This document shows positions 33,501-44,529 of a stretch of DNA of 64,000 bases, piece after piece. This DNA is from Tenrec ecaudatus (taxonomy: Eukaryota > Chordata > Mammalia > Afrosoricida > Tenrecidae). The stretch is from positions 127,696,086 through 127,760,085 of the forward strand of contig NC_134537.1 of the NCBI RefSeq assembly GCF_050624435.1, in the 5' to 3' direction. Under the pieces are notes generated by a model that made no database searches, was not told the origin of the DNA, and worked only from the letters and a program-made list of their open reading frames with translations. How positions within the stretch are numbered: position 1 is the first letter of the stretch; the number at the start of each line of letters is the position of its first letter. The position numbers were made by a program, and so were the translations under genes.

Positions 33501-34616
33501 TACAAAGTCGTCACTGTAGGTCTTTTAAAATTCTACAGTGTGACCTCTAGCTTCATTTCTATCGCCAAGACCGTAATTTACAAATACTCTTCCATCTTCT
33601 TTGTTTCCAACTTCTGCATTTCAATTGCTTGTAATTACCAATGAATCTTGATTGCCTGTTTGATCCATTGCATATTGATGACATTGGTAGAATTCTTCAA
33701 TTTATGCATCACTAGCTTTACTAGTTGGTGCATAAATTTACATTATAGTTGCATTTGTTGTCTGCAGATAGGTATTATCCGATCACTGAGAGCATAGGAC
33801 TTGAAGACAGATCTTGAGATGTCCTTTTTGATGAAAAATACATCATCAAATGTCATTCCTCTTGATTATTTAATTCCTGACCTAGTAAACCATATGATTT
33901 TCTCTTTCAAAATGTATCAGTCCACGTCAGCTCACCAATGCCTAGAATACAGATCTTTATGATCATCATTTTAATAATTAAATAAGTAAACTGATTTATA
34001 ATATTTCAGAATTTATAGATTCATACTACACAGTGACCCAAAGCCTTACAAATCTGAGCAAAGGTATAACTACCAATCAAAGCCCTTTTAAAAAATCAAA
34101 AATAAGAAAATATTAGGAGATTTCTAATTTTCCTAGATTTATTCTTTGTACATTCCAAGTTCCAATTATCACTTGATGTTTGCAGTGAATTCTCGTTTTA
34201 AGTTGTGCCCCATCGTCAAATGAAGGCTGTGAAGGCTTTACTTCTGCAGGCTTTACTCCAGTCTCGGCATTCTGGTCAACTCTGCTAGGAGAAGGCAGCA
34301 CTTCCTCAGGCAAACTTTAAGTGCCTTCTGACTTCTCTTAAGTGCTCATCCTTTCGCATTATCTCTGACAAAGTGCTGCTTCTATTTATTACATTTTTAG
34401 AATCTGACAATGTCTTGAAGCTATACATAAGGTTTTCAGCAGTTACTTCCTCAGACGTGGGCAGCAAATCCCTATACTGTCATCCCTTCTTAGTCTGGAA
34501 GCTCTGCTGGAGCCTGTTCACTTTGGGCGACCCTGCTGCACTTGAAATACCCATGACACAGCTTCCAGGATCACAGCAACACACAGACCACTGCAGTACA
34601 ACAAACTGACAGATGG
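30506..34616 (-). mobile_element. RTE-clade (BovB-like) LINE, nearly full length, inactive
   Basis: Minus-strand element of about 3.35 kb after removal of the insertion at 31071-31829. In 5'-3' element order: a leader (34616-34320); an AP-endonuclease-like domain (about 34220-33300), with 'IIGTWNVQRINLGKLE' at its start and a 'YQ.AMDQTGNQD' region near 33650; then the reverse transcriptase (about 32650-31840), with QGCILSPCSFNLYIEL; then the C-terminal region (31060-30830) and a 3' UTR ending in the RTE tail GCACCTAACAAC. The RT catalytic YADD position reads STDN (about 31997-31986), and the endonuclease GSDH-like site reads MDQN. Many stops and frameshifts are present. It is therefore a dead copy. 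Family assignment follows from these motifs and from remembered elephant-type RTE sequence. Confidence 0.85.
31071..31829 (+). mobile_element. L1-type 3' element inserted in the RTE (copy J), tandem 3' end
   Basis: A 5'-truncated insertion flanked by a perfect 10-bp duplication AAAAACTTCA (31061-31070 and 31830-31839), and the RTE sequence is continuous across it. The 3' terminal block (gtacggatgtgttttataca to AATAAAATG) appears twice, at about 31634-31711 and 31745-31822, joined by an A-rich linker and each with its own AATAAA. No coding sequence. The insertion postdates the RTE copy. Confidence 0.85.
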
Positions 34617-36299
34617 GATTCGTTTTATTTCACTTTCTAATCTAGAGTACACTTTGAATTATACAATGTGAACATATGTCAATGATACCACGATAGTCTG
34701 TAGTAATAATGTGCAGTGAAATCATTAACAATTAAAAAATTAGGATATGTATTTTATAGCAAGGGAGATGATAAATAGAATAATGCAGTGAAACATCAAG
34801 GCAAGTGATGATGGGAAAAAATCAGCAAAATTAACAAAAACTAATTCTAAACTTCTGCTAATGGTGTTTAATATTATGTAATAAAATAGACACAGCATCA
34901 AGCAGTTTAATGTAGATTTATTTGATTTCGTGATGGTGAGAGGGCTTGATTTGGTCTAAATGTTGCTAGTTTTATGAGTGTGTCCAAAGCACGTACCCAT
35001 GCATGTGCTCACATCAAAAATGGAATAGTGCAGCTCCGTAGCCCCCATCTATTGATATTTGCTTCAAACATAATCAGCTGAGCCACGTTATTCACTCTGC
35101 TTTGCTTTCTCATTCCCTAGACAGTTTCACATAAATTATATTGTGAGATATCTTCAGTGATAGGGGGAGAATTAAACGATGCTAGCTCATGAGCTATTGA
35201 CTAGCGGGATCCCAAATATTCTCCATTGTTGCCTCCTCTCCTCAAGGACAGATTTATTCAGAAACAAACATCAGGAGCTGAACTGAGGATTAGTGGATGC
35301 TTCCTCTTTCTTGTCACTCAGGTCTGAACCAGCTGAGAGCCCTTTGATATCACTGTGGTCCATCTTACTTAAGGTGGAGCATTTGATTTCTTCACTACCG
35401 GGCCCTCCTTCCACTTCAAGAAATAATCCTCTTTCAATCTCCTACTCATTCAAAGAAAAATACATTCTCATATTAATAACATCTTTCCCAAAGAAGCTCA
35501 AATCATGTTTTCAGATATTTCTGTAATCTTCCCAGCCTTCCTCTGAGGTAGGTAATGTCCACACAGCTCGTCTAAACCAAGTCCGAATGATTATGCAAGG
35601 GTATTAGATGGCCATGGGAGTTACTGAACTGACTTTCATTTTCTGAAAAAATATACTTACTGGGGATTGAAGCAGCACATTCATTTGAAAAAAAATATGG
35701 GTTTAAGGATAAAGAAACTGATTTGGAATATTAACTGTGTAGTCCATAGCATATTGACATTGATATAGACACATTGCTTCTAGCAAGAGGTAATGGACTC
35801 CATGGAGAATAGCCTTTTTGGATAGTTTAAATATAAATTTTTAAGTTGGCATGTATTTACTGCAATGAAAACCTTAAGGATAAAATGCATAGATCATGTG
35901 AATGAATTTTTCTTACAATCATTATTTTTTTTAAATCACCCCTTTTTCCCACAAGTTGTTCTTCTTAGAGGGAAATATACTTTCAAAGAAGCTGAAATAT
36001 AGATTATTATATAAGATTATTGTGGGAGAGGCTAACAATTTGATCAAGAGTAATATATATTTTATTTATGGCTAAATAAATCGAAATTGCATTATCAAAA
36101 GCTTGAATTATCTAAAGAAAAACCATCAATGGGGTAGAATAATTTAAGCAATTGCATGTTCAAAATAAGTCATTAGATACTACCCAATAGTGAAAGAGAA
36201 AAAGGCATCTCTCTCCCTTGGTATAAAGATAGTACACAATCGCACAAACTATGCTGACTACAGATTAACAAGATTCCTGGCACAGTACTCCATTTATTC
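34617..36299. other. AT-rich unique sequence
   Basis: No supported gene. A pyrimidine tract with CAG before 35322 lacks a matching donor and open frame. Confidence 0.45.
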
Positions 36300-36430
36300 T
36301 CAAAATAGCAATTATTAGCTCCCATTTAAATAAAATATCTAAGGCCCAGCTTCTGTCTCTTATCTAAGGGGATTTGAACTCACGCTGTCTTGCTGTCAGA
36401 TTCTAGGTTTGTGCTACTTTACAGAATGCA
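36300..36430 (-). repeat. Possible MIR SINE, minus orientation
   Basis: 'ttattagctcccatttaaat', then 'taaggcccag' and 'gggatttgaactcacgctgt' fit the complement of MIR (the cccattttacagatgaggaa and ggatttgaacccagg regions). Confidence 0.55.
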
Positions 36431-36639
36431 TACGAATAGTATGCATGTCCATAAGGAAATTAAAATTTTATTTAGTAAGTGTGAACAGATTAAAGTATTA
36501 AAAACTGTTGAAGTTGATTACAGAATATTGTTATTGGGGAAATGAAATTAGATCAATTGAATGTGTGTTACGTGTACTACTCAGTGTCCAAACCTCATGA
36601 CACATTCATCAGACATCCTTTAAAAGTGCTCAGTGGCTT

Positions 36640-37230
36640 CCTTTGGATATAGTTCCAATTTGCTTGAATCAAAAAATCAACGCTTACGACAACTGCAGTC
36701 AAGAAATCAAAATCAAGTAGTGTACTGCACTGGGCAATTCTGCTGTCCAAGATATCTGTCATTTTCAGGACTAAGATATGCCTCCCTCAAGCCACAGTAT
36801 TTTCAATTGCCCCATAGACCTGTGAAAGTCGGTCAAGGAATAAGGAAGCCTTCCGAAGAACCAGCGTATTTGAATTATGGTGTTGGCAAAGAATATTGAA
36901 AGTGCCGTGGGCTACCGGAAGAACCAATATATCCATTTTGGAAAAAATACAGTCCGAATGTTCCTCAGAAAAGTATGATAAAACTCCATCCTGCGTACTT
37001 TGGGCATGCGACTAGAGACACTAGGACCTGGAGAAGGACATCATGCTTGGTAAAGTGGGTCAGTGGCTGACTCAGAGGACAACCCTCGATTGATATGGTG
37101 ATGGTAACAATGTGCTCAAACCTAAAAAGAGTTGTAAGAAAGATGTAGAACTGGGCTGAGTTTCATTCTGTTGTACATAGTGGTGCCATCAGTAGGGACC
37201 TAGACATGGCAAGGAACAACGATCCTTTGT
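36640..37230 (+). mobile_element. RTE-clade LINE 3' fragment, with 3' UTR
   Basis: It begins with the 'gcagtcaagaaatcaaaatc' and 'tgcactgggcaattctgctg' blocks (as in 85-165), continues through 'gtatttgaattatggtgttg', 'gcaaagaatattgaaagtgc', 'actttgggcatgcgactaga' and 'gagaaggacatcatgcttgg', and ends near 'ttctgttgtacatagtggtg' and 'acctagacatggcaaggaac'. It is the longest 3' fragment outside the full copy. An 88-codon frame at 36633-36899 is a shifted remnant, not an RTE protein. Confidence 0.7.
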
Positions 37231-38198
37231 AGACAGCTCAACATCTTCCTTGCCATAGCAAATAATATACCACATTCTCTTCGAATAATTGAGACTTAGC
37301 TGGATGAATTAATTGATTTATAAAAAATAGCTTCTTTATAGCATCTTTTCTTTAAATGCTAAAATAGCAATTTAGAATAAAAGTAGATATATGTTAAATT
37401 CCCCCTTTTAAAATAGTAAATATGTTCTGTTAAAGCTTAGTAAAACCATATTTACCTGAGATAAAATTTAATAAATAGAAGCATTTATTCACTCACGATT
37501 AAAGTATAATCTATTCCTATAAAGTTGAAAAACAGAAGTAGCTAAAATATGTTACTACACACTAGGATATGTATGGACTCTTCATAAGTATGATGTGAGT
37601 TGATTTAAATATATCTTTTTAATTTAAAAGATTTTTATAAAATGGATACAATTATTATGCCCACTGGATACATTTCAGAAAATGTAACTAAGCCAAAAAG
37701 GAAGTAAATGAACCAAGAGCACAGAATCATTAATTGATGTGTCTAGTATGTAAAACCAGTTTACCTAATTCCAGAATCCTATATTTTAACTATCAAGTTA
37801 ACCAATAAATGCTCGTACCTTATTGCAGTTAATGAATATTCAGTGTAACAACATTTAAAATAGCATATCAAAGTTAGGACTTATTTTCCAATCATATTTT
37901 CTCTGTCCCAGGGGGGGAAAGTAAAACAAAGAAAGTCCCCACATGATCAGAATTTCATATCTTTAAATAAAAAGACTTGAGATCATCACTCTTTGCGGTA
38001 CTTCATTTAAAATTAGAGCTTAGTCTGGTGTCTTAAATCTTGTGGGTGGTCCTCGAGGATGCAATGACTAGTGTCTTTCCTCTGTAGCAAAGAGAATGAA
38101 GAGAGATAAAGACTCAAGGAAACAATTTGGCCAAAGGACTAATGAGCTGTGTGAACCACCACCTCTACTCCCAGGAGTCCATAGTGACCAGCTACCAC
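37231..38198. other. AT-rich unique sequence
   Basis: No gene or nameable repeat. Confidence 0.45.
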
Positions 38199-38270
38199 TG
38201 ATAGGGACCACGGATAGGGACCACGGATAGGGACCACTGATAGGGATCACTGATAGGGATCATGATAGGA
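38199..38270. repeat. 13-bp minisatellite (TGATAGGGACCAC type), about 5 copies
   Basis: Consecutive units at 38199, 38212, 38225, 38238 and 38251. They differ only at the first base (T/G) and one C/T change (ggaccac/ggatcac). The last copy degrades into 'catgataggaatc', and related half-units continue to about 38296. Confidence 0.9.
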
Positions 38271-40835
38271 ATCTTCTCTGACAGGAATCACGATAGAAGG
38301 TCCTTGGTAAAGTGATAGAAAAACAGAACAAATTTAAGACAAAACAAAAACATGTGGTTCTTTTAGAGACTTCAAATCCTTGAGACTGTGGTCCTTAGAC
38401 ATCCATCAAACCTAGAAGTGAGCACTCCTATCTGCCAGGGATAACCTTTGGCATAAAACACAAACAAAAATAGTCAGGTTGACAAAGTGTACGACTGGAC
38501 TTTTGAGGAACGTGCTCCTCACGGTATTTAACCATATGAGACTCAACTGAGATGCCAGGAATGACAGGAAAGGAAGAAGGCAGACGAGGAGAAGGTGAAA
38601 AGAACACAGTCATATTGAAAGCATTGCATCTAAGGTCACGAAACAACGCACGTGTAGGTTATTACATGGAAGAGTAATTTCCTCTGTAATGCTTCCTCCA
38701 AACTGCGATGAAAAGTCAACAGAAATAAAAGTAGAACTCAATCTCATTCGCTCATGAGCACAAATGAACAATTTTGGATGAATATTGACAAAACGAATAC
38801 AATTTAAAATATCTACAAATATATATTATGCTCAATCTGATTTTATCTCATAAATACAGAAAAACATAAAATTATCAGTAATATTGAACATTTAAATATG
38901 TAAATGTTGTAGTCCATATTAACAATTAAGATTGGAACACTGAGAATGCTTCAAAATAAAGAAAAAATTTAATTGTCTTCCAATTTGATTGTTTCTTGAA
39001 CTTTAGACATTTTTTGTTTGTTTCTTGAACTTTTTGAGACCATCTTTTATACTTAATCAATGAATACTAAAGGGTCTTTGATAATATTTGACATCTATTT
39101 ATAAATAAATCTGTTGTAAAATAACTAGAAATGTCTGCTCACATTAATAAAGGATAACTAAAAGTCCTTATAGAAAATACCATGTTTACTTTTTAAATGT
39201 TTTAAAGAATTCCCATTAAAGTCAGGGCTAAGAAAAGTTTGCACTGAATGTCCTATTCTGAGCAATAAGACAAGTGAAATTCAAAAATAAAATGGGGGGG
39301 GGTATATAAAGTTTAAAGAGAAATAAATAAAGCTGGCAGAATTTACAGAAAAAATTATTATCTTCCCAAGCATAAAATATATGCTATAAAATAATGAAAA
39401 GAGATAAGGAAGGGCTGGAGACAAAACAAATATTAATTAAAAAGCCAATTATATCATAAGTGTCAGCAAACAAAAGATATAACAAATGAAATCATAAGAA
39501 TTAAAACAAAGACAATATGCACAATATTTAGAGATATACTTAATAAAAATATCTAAAAATTTTATTTAAACTTGGTCAGCTGCTTTTAAAACTAACATGG
39601 AAGAGAAAAATTGGCCCATGAATAGCTGAGATACTTTTAAGTAAAAGTGCTCCTCAAATATCAAGACATTCAGAATTGGGCAAGTAGCAGCAATAAACAT
39701 TTCAAAAACAGATTAACTAGAATAGAACCAAAGTCTAAAAACAAGCTAATAGTGTCAAATTACTTATTACAGATCAGTGGGGGTGGAGGAGAGGAGATGA
39801 ATGATTTAATAAAAGATGTTTTGGAAATCGACTACCCTATTGAGTAGAGATTAGATCCTTATCTCCCGGCATAAATCAAAACCAATTCCAGATGGGCTAA
39901 GTGCTCAAATTTGGATAGCAGAAGTTCAAAACAACTGAAGAAAATATTTATGTGATGGAAGTTTTAAGGTTTAAGGTAGGAAGATGAATTCCTCAACCAA
40001 ATTCATATGGCCATCAAGGAAAGGAGTAATAAATTTGACTCCATAGATGAACAATTTTGCTTACAATAAGGTCCCGAGATAGAGTGAAAAAGGTACCCAG
40101 AGTTTAGGAAAAGATATTTTAGAAACATATAGCCAGTAAAAGAATACAGTGGCATATATCAATGGACATCTATAGGGGAGATGAAATGCATATAACCTGC
40201 AAAGACAGGATGGGGCACTTCTCAGAAAATGACTTCCGGTGAGCCTTCAATATTAGCTGACCATCACTGGCAATCAATGCACGAACGTTAAAACTACAAC
40301 CATGTTCCATTTTACATTTACCAGATCTGACCCCCAAATTGCATAGCTTCACAACGCTGCTGAAGATGCCACACAAGGAGCACTCCTTGTGAACTGGTGG
40401 ATCATCAAAATTGTAAGAACAAATTTGCAAAATAATTCAGTGTTTTATTGGAAACTTGTATACACAGACCCTACCATTCAGTATCTTCACTTAAGAAATA
40501 GAGTCATCTTGCTACATCCCAAATACTTTTAGCACAACACTAGTATGTACAATATGTTGGTACCCAGTAGACACACACATAGAAAATACTAATAAATGTT
40601 TAGAGACTATGTGTCATTAACTCTGAAATTTTGGAATCTATTCAAATTATTATTTTTAAGTGCTAATTTTCAGGCTAATTTCACAACCCACTAAAAGGGT
40701 CACAGTACAGTTTAGCAAACATATTTCCGAAGGAATATTGCTCCATGTGTGCCAGCAAACCATGGAAAAATGCTCACAGCCGTATTGTTTTGAATAAAAA
40801 AATTAGAACTAAAATGCTCTTTAAATAGCACAAGA
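38271..40835. other. AT-rich unique sequence
   Basis: No supported gene. A G-run lies at 39294-39302. The stretch 38860-39860 is very A-rich. Confidence 0.45.
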
Positions 40836-41130
40836 GCACATCCATACATTCCCTGCCCCAATCATTCTCAAGGCATTTGCTCTCCACTTAAGCCCCTTGC
40901 ATCAGGTTCTCTTTTTTTTTATTTTTATGTATGTATATGTATGGATTGTGGTAAGAGTTGTATGAGTCCCTAATAAAATGTAAAAGAAGAAAAGAGAAAA
41001 AAATGATTAGGGCAAAGACTGTACAGATGTGCTTTATACAATTGATGTATGTATATGTATGAACTGTGAAAAGAATTGTATGAGCCCCAATAAATTGTTA
41101 AAAAAATATATATATAAATAAATAAATAAA
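40836..41130 (+). mobile_element. L1-type 3' end with 5' inversion (copy K), tandem 3' end
   Basis: It is flanked by a 14-bp duplication TAAATAGCACAAGA (40822-40835 and 41131-41144). The left part (40836-40920) is the complement of the element's 'ggcttaagtggagagcaaat' region, and the right part (40926-41110) is plus-strand. This is the twin-priming pattern. The terminal block is present twice (AATAAAATG at 40972, and aataaattg near 41091), as in copies I and J. The tail becomes an AAAT microsatellite. Confidence 0.85.
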
Positions 41131-41166
41131 TAAATAGCACAAGAAAGGCTGTGTCTGGCACACTGA

Positions 41167-41336
41167 GGGGCTCTGGTGGTAATGCAGGCTCAGCAACTCA
41201 CTGTTCAAGCCCGCCCTTGGCTCTGCAGGAGAAAGACGAGGTTTTACAACCACAGAACCAGCATGGGAACAGCTCTACCCTGTCCTCCTGGCGGAGTGAG
41301 CTGAGGAGGGACTGACTCACAGCAATGAGTTTGTGG
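41167..41336 (+). mobile_element. AfroSINE, full length
   Basis: 'ggggctctggtggtaatgca', then 'actgttcaagcccgccc', 'caggagaaagacgaggtttt', 'agctctaccctgtcctcctg' and the tail 'gactgactcacagcaatgag'. Confidence 0.8.
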
Positions 41337-41447
41337 TAGATTATACTATATTTAGAAAATGTAAAACAGCTACACACATAAAAATAGCTACATTTTAAGA
41401 TGACTATTTCTAGGGTTAACTGCAAACATACATATATTTATAATAGG

Positions 41448-41514
41448 GCTTTAGAGAGTTCATAGAAAAAGAGAACTAGAAGATAGCATCATTTTTCCAT
41501 GAACTTTTTAAAGC
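41448..41514. mobile_element. 67-bp palindromic element (MITE-like), copy 1
   Basis: The left arm gctttagagagttcatag then aaaaa (23 bp) faces the right arm tttttccatgaac then tttttaaagc. Twenty of 23 positions pair, around a 21-bp loop. The same structure, with the same total length, recurs at 63335-63401. No coding capacity. The arm sequence resembles mariner-type terminal repeats, but I cannot name the family. Confidence 0.6.
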
Positions 41515-42695
41515 ACTCTCATATATTAAATCCATTTGTAGCGAGTGGAAAAGATATTACTAACAACATATAGTTATTATGCACCTGTAAAATTATGCAT
41601 AGACAAATTGTAGAAATTATACTGCCTCCCCCCACCCCCCGGGATTGCCTGAGAGGTGTTTATGATCAGATGCGGACCTTCTGGGGACTTTGGTCTATTG
41701 GTATTGGTAGGATTTTATTTGTTAGGTGAAGGGTACAAAAGTTATTTTCATGTTCTATAGATTTGTCTGCTATATGTTGTATATATTCTGATATTTGTGA
41801 ATATGTCATTCTCTTTTAGAGTGCATGTTTGCATGTATAGGCATGTATATAGATATTGGGAGTTTGCTTTAAGAAAAGTTAAACAGTTAATGTGCGTGCT
41901 TGCTCTCTGAAAGATGAAGATCCGAGTCTGCCCAGAGTTGCCTTTGGAAGAAATACCTGCAGATCTACTTTGGGAAAGTTAGCCACCGAAACCCCTATGT
42001 GTCTACCAGACACATAGGCAACCACAATATGTTGGTTGGCAACTGGTTGGGAATTGATAGCAACTGGTGGTGATGGCTAATCTCTTACACCTGTTACGTT
42101 CTGACAATGGCCTTTTTCTCTCTGCCATGAATTGACAACTTTGGGAGCATTGCAACAAGTCAGGTAAAATGAAAAGAACTGCACTACGTGGGAAAATGCA
42201 TACATTTCCACCTAATTCCTAGGTGAGTTCCAACTTCCCAAGGCAAGCCTAAGTAGCTTTTCGAAGGTCTGAATACCAGTGGGCATTATCAATGAGAAAA
42301 CAGTGTAAAACCTCCTCATTGACTCACAGCTCCTCAGAGTTCGCACCCAGGGCAGTCCAGACCCCTTCAGGAGGGAGACCTGGGAACATCCCAGCCTTAG
42401 GTTAATAGTCAAACACTTCACCTTTCTGTCAGAGACATAGTTGTGTTTGCTGCAATGAAATCAACTCAACTTCCCAGTGACCTTTTATAACAAAAGAGAA
42501 TTTTGCCCAGTCCCAAGTCATCCTTCCAATTGTTCGCATTTTGCACTAGTCAATATTTCTGGCAATTGTGCTGATGCATTTACAGAGGGTCTCCTAGGCC
42601 CTCGTTGGGCCTCTCCCTCACAAACATGATGTCCCCCGTGGAGATAGACTGATCCTTCTGATGATCTGACCAAATGAAGTGGGTCAGTCTGCTGT
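41515..42695. other. Unique sequence
   Basis: A C-rich run lies at 41626-41641. No supported gene. Confidence 0.45.
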
Positions 42696-42714
42696 GATCC
42701 ATGTCATTTTCTTT

Positions 42715-44510
42715 CTTTTTTTTTTTTTGGCCTGGCCATTTGAAGGGTTTTAAAAAATTTTCTGTTTTAATCATTTCAGTAGGGGCTCATACAACTCTTA
42801 TCACAATCCATAACATATATCAATTGTGGAAAGCACATTTGTACATTCATTGCCCTCATCATTCAAATGACATTTGCTCTCCACGGAAGCCCCTGGCATC
42901 AGCTCCTCATTTTCCCCTCCCTCTCCACTCCCCCATCCCTTATGAACACTAGATAATTTATAAATTATTATTTTGTCATATCTTGCCCTGTCATCTACAT
43001 TCATCCACTTTTCTGTTGTCCATCCCCCAGGGAGGAGGTCACATGTAGACTTTTGTCATCAGTTCCCCCTTTCCAACCCACCTTCCTTCTGCCCTCCCAG
43101 TATAGCCACTCACACAACTGGACCTGAAGGGATCATCTTCCCTGGATTTCCTGTGTTTCCAGATCCTATCTGTACCAGTGTACATCCTCTGGTTTAGCCA
43201 TATGTGTAAGGTAGAATTGGGATCATGATAGTGGGGGAGGAGGAAGCATTTAGGAACTAGAAGAAATTTGAATGTTTCATCATTGCTATACTGCACCCTG
43301 ATTGGCTAGTCTCATCTGGGCCACCCTTCTGTAAGGATATGTCAAATTGCCTACAAATGGGCTTTGGTTCTCCACTCCGAACTCCCCTGCTCATTCACTA
43401 TGATAAGCTTTTTTGTTCTGATGATGCCTGATACTTGATCCCTTTGACACCTCATGATCACACAGGATGGTGTGCTTCTTCCATGGGGGCTTTGTTGCTG
43501 CTGAGATAGATGGCCACTTGTTTGCCTTCAAGCCTTTAAGACCTTTGATGCTATATCTTTTGATAGCTGGGCACAGCTTTTGATAGCTTCCTTTGCCACA
43601 TTTGCTGATGCACCCATTTGTCTTCAGTGATGATATCATGGAGGTGAGCACACAATGATATGATTTTTTGTTCTTTGATGCCTGATAACTGATCCATTTG
43701 ACATTTCGTGATCACACAGACTGGTGTGCTTCTTCCATGTGGGCGTTGTTGCTTCTGAGCTAGATGGCCGCTTGGTTACCATCAAGCTTTTAACACACCA
43801 GACGCTATATCTTTTGATAGCCGGGCACCATCAGTTTTCTTCACATTTGCTTTTTCACCCGCTTTGTCTTCAGTGGTTGCGTTGGGAATGTGAGCATCAT
43901 AGAATGCCAATTTAATAGAAAAAAGTATTCTTGCATTGAGGGAGTACTTGAGTGGAAGCCCAGTGTCCTTCTGCTACCTTAATACTAAACCTATAAATAT
44001 ATACACATAGATCTATTTCCCCATCCTCATATATAAATATATTTGCAGTCCTAAACTAACTACAAGCTTTTCTTTCTTTTTTTGTTGTCATTGGTTTCTT
44101 GTATATTGTTGCTTGGTTTTTCTCTGTCTTGTTTTTGGCATGTTATTATCTCTGCAGATCTGTCTAAATAAGATAGGCTGGATGAACAATCTAGAGGAGA
44201 AAACAACAGGACCGACAGTTCCAGTGGAACATGGGAGAGGGGGGAGGTAGGGGGAAAGGTATTGGTGTTAACAAACCCAGGGACAAGGGAACAACAAGTG
44301 ATCCAAATCGGTGGTGAGGAGGGTGTAGGAGGCCTGGTAGAGCATGATCAAGGGTAATGAAACAAAGAGGAATTTTGAATCACAAATGAAGATGGAGCAT
44401 GCTGGTGGGACAAGAGGAAAGTCAAAGGAAATAGAAGAAAGAGCTAGGAGGCAAAGGCCAATTATAGAGGTCTAAATAAATGTACATATGCAAATATATT
44501 TTTATATGAG
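42715..44510 (-). mobile_element. Long L1-type insertion with 5' inversion (copy D)
   Basis: The minus-strand 3' part (about 42780-44050) has the complement of the terminal block (acaactcttatcacaatcca), the purine-rich middle and the 'tgcattgagggagtacttga' to 'aaacctataaatata' region. The 5' part (about 44050-44510) lies on the plus strand (gtctaaataagataggctgg onward). The two parts share a short overlap (caaatatattt(t/a)tatatgag) at the inversion joint. Similar 19-bp flanks (gatccatgtcattttcttt at 42696 and gatctatgtccttttcttt at 44511) are the likely target-site duplication, 17 of 19 identical. A T-run at 42715-42728 is the poly(A) tail. Confidence 0.75.
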
Positions 44511-44529
44511 GATCTATGTCCTTTTCTTT

